From: Rhodospirillaceae bacterium
Lineage (GTDB): Bacteria > Pseudomonadota > Alphaproteobacteria > UBA8366
NCBI GenBank assembly: GCA_002711555.1
Contig: PARQ01000006.1
Coordinates: 54,842-69,380 of the forward strand
Direction of reading: 5' to 3'
Length of the DNA: 14,539 nucleotides
Below are positions 14,487 through 14,539 of the stretch, piece by piece (the stretch's first letter is position 1; every line of letters starts with the position of its first letter). The notes under the pieces are model-generated. The model was not told the origin of the DNA and searched no databases. It saw only the letters and a program-made list of their open reading frames with translations. The translations under genes and the position numbers were made by a program.

Positions 14487-14539
14487 ATACTTGGGAAAAA
14501 GTTTTCGCGCTCGTAGTGCACGTAGGGATAGGTTTTGAC

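Overview
The window looks like chromosomal DNA from an alphaproteobacterium with moderate, slightly AT-rich base composition. The main support is gene order. A ubiquinone-pathway FAD monooxygenase is divergent from glnK-amtB, followed on the same strand by a dapC-like aminotransferase, ftsK and lolA. Beside it sits a block of CnoX thioredoxin, LON-domain protein, Trm112 and DUF971. From memory these arrangements are typical of that class. I could not run a search, so the lineage below class level is open.

Layout. Positions 1-1329 (+): the C-terminal part of an exporter-type ABC protein whose ATPase site looks degenerate, then a small stand-alone cyclic-nucleotide-binding protein. Positions 1330-1585 hold no convincing gene. 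Positions 1586-2221 (+): a 2OG-Fe(II) oxygenase-like protein. Positions 2288-3791 (-): a peptidase C26 / gamma-glutamyl-GABA hydrolase-like enzyme followed by an FAH-family hydrolase. Positions 3836-7979 (-): dapC-like aminotransferase, ftsK and lolA, tightly packed, with lolA starting inside the ftsK end. Positions 8163-9903 (-): glnK-amtB, ending in a strong intrinsic terminator. Positions 9904-10171: a divergent control region. Positions 10172-11410 (+): ubiH-family monooxygenase. Positions 11445-13719 (-): cnoX, LON-domain protein, Trm112 and DUF971. Positions 13788-14375 (-): YbaK/ProX tRNA-editing protein. Positions 14412-14486 (+): tRNA-Gly(GCC). Positions 14487-14539 show nothing.

The genes are mostly housekeeping: ammonium uptake and its PII sensor, lysine/peptidoglycan precursor synthesis, chromosome segregation at the septum, lipoprotein transport, quinone synthesis, proteostasis and translation quality control. 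The accessory-looking part is the left third (1-3791).

The least ordinary non-coding stretch is the 268-bp glnK/ubiH intergenic region. Reading toward glnK it holds two identical 12-bp direct repeats spaced 30 bp apart, a sigma-54-like GG-N10-GC element, a 13-bp-arm hairpin close to the predicted transcript start, and a small hairpin over the glnK ribosome-binding site. Together these suggest a layered nitrogen-control leader. That is an inference from sequence pattern only. No CRISPR array, insertion sequence, rRNA or prophage gene was seen.
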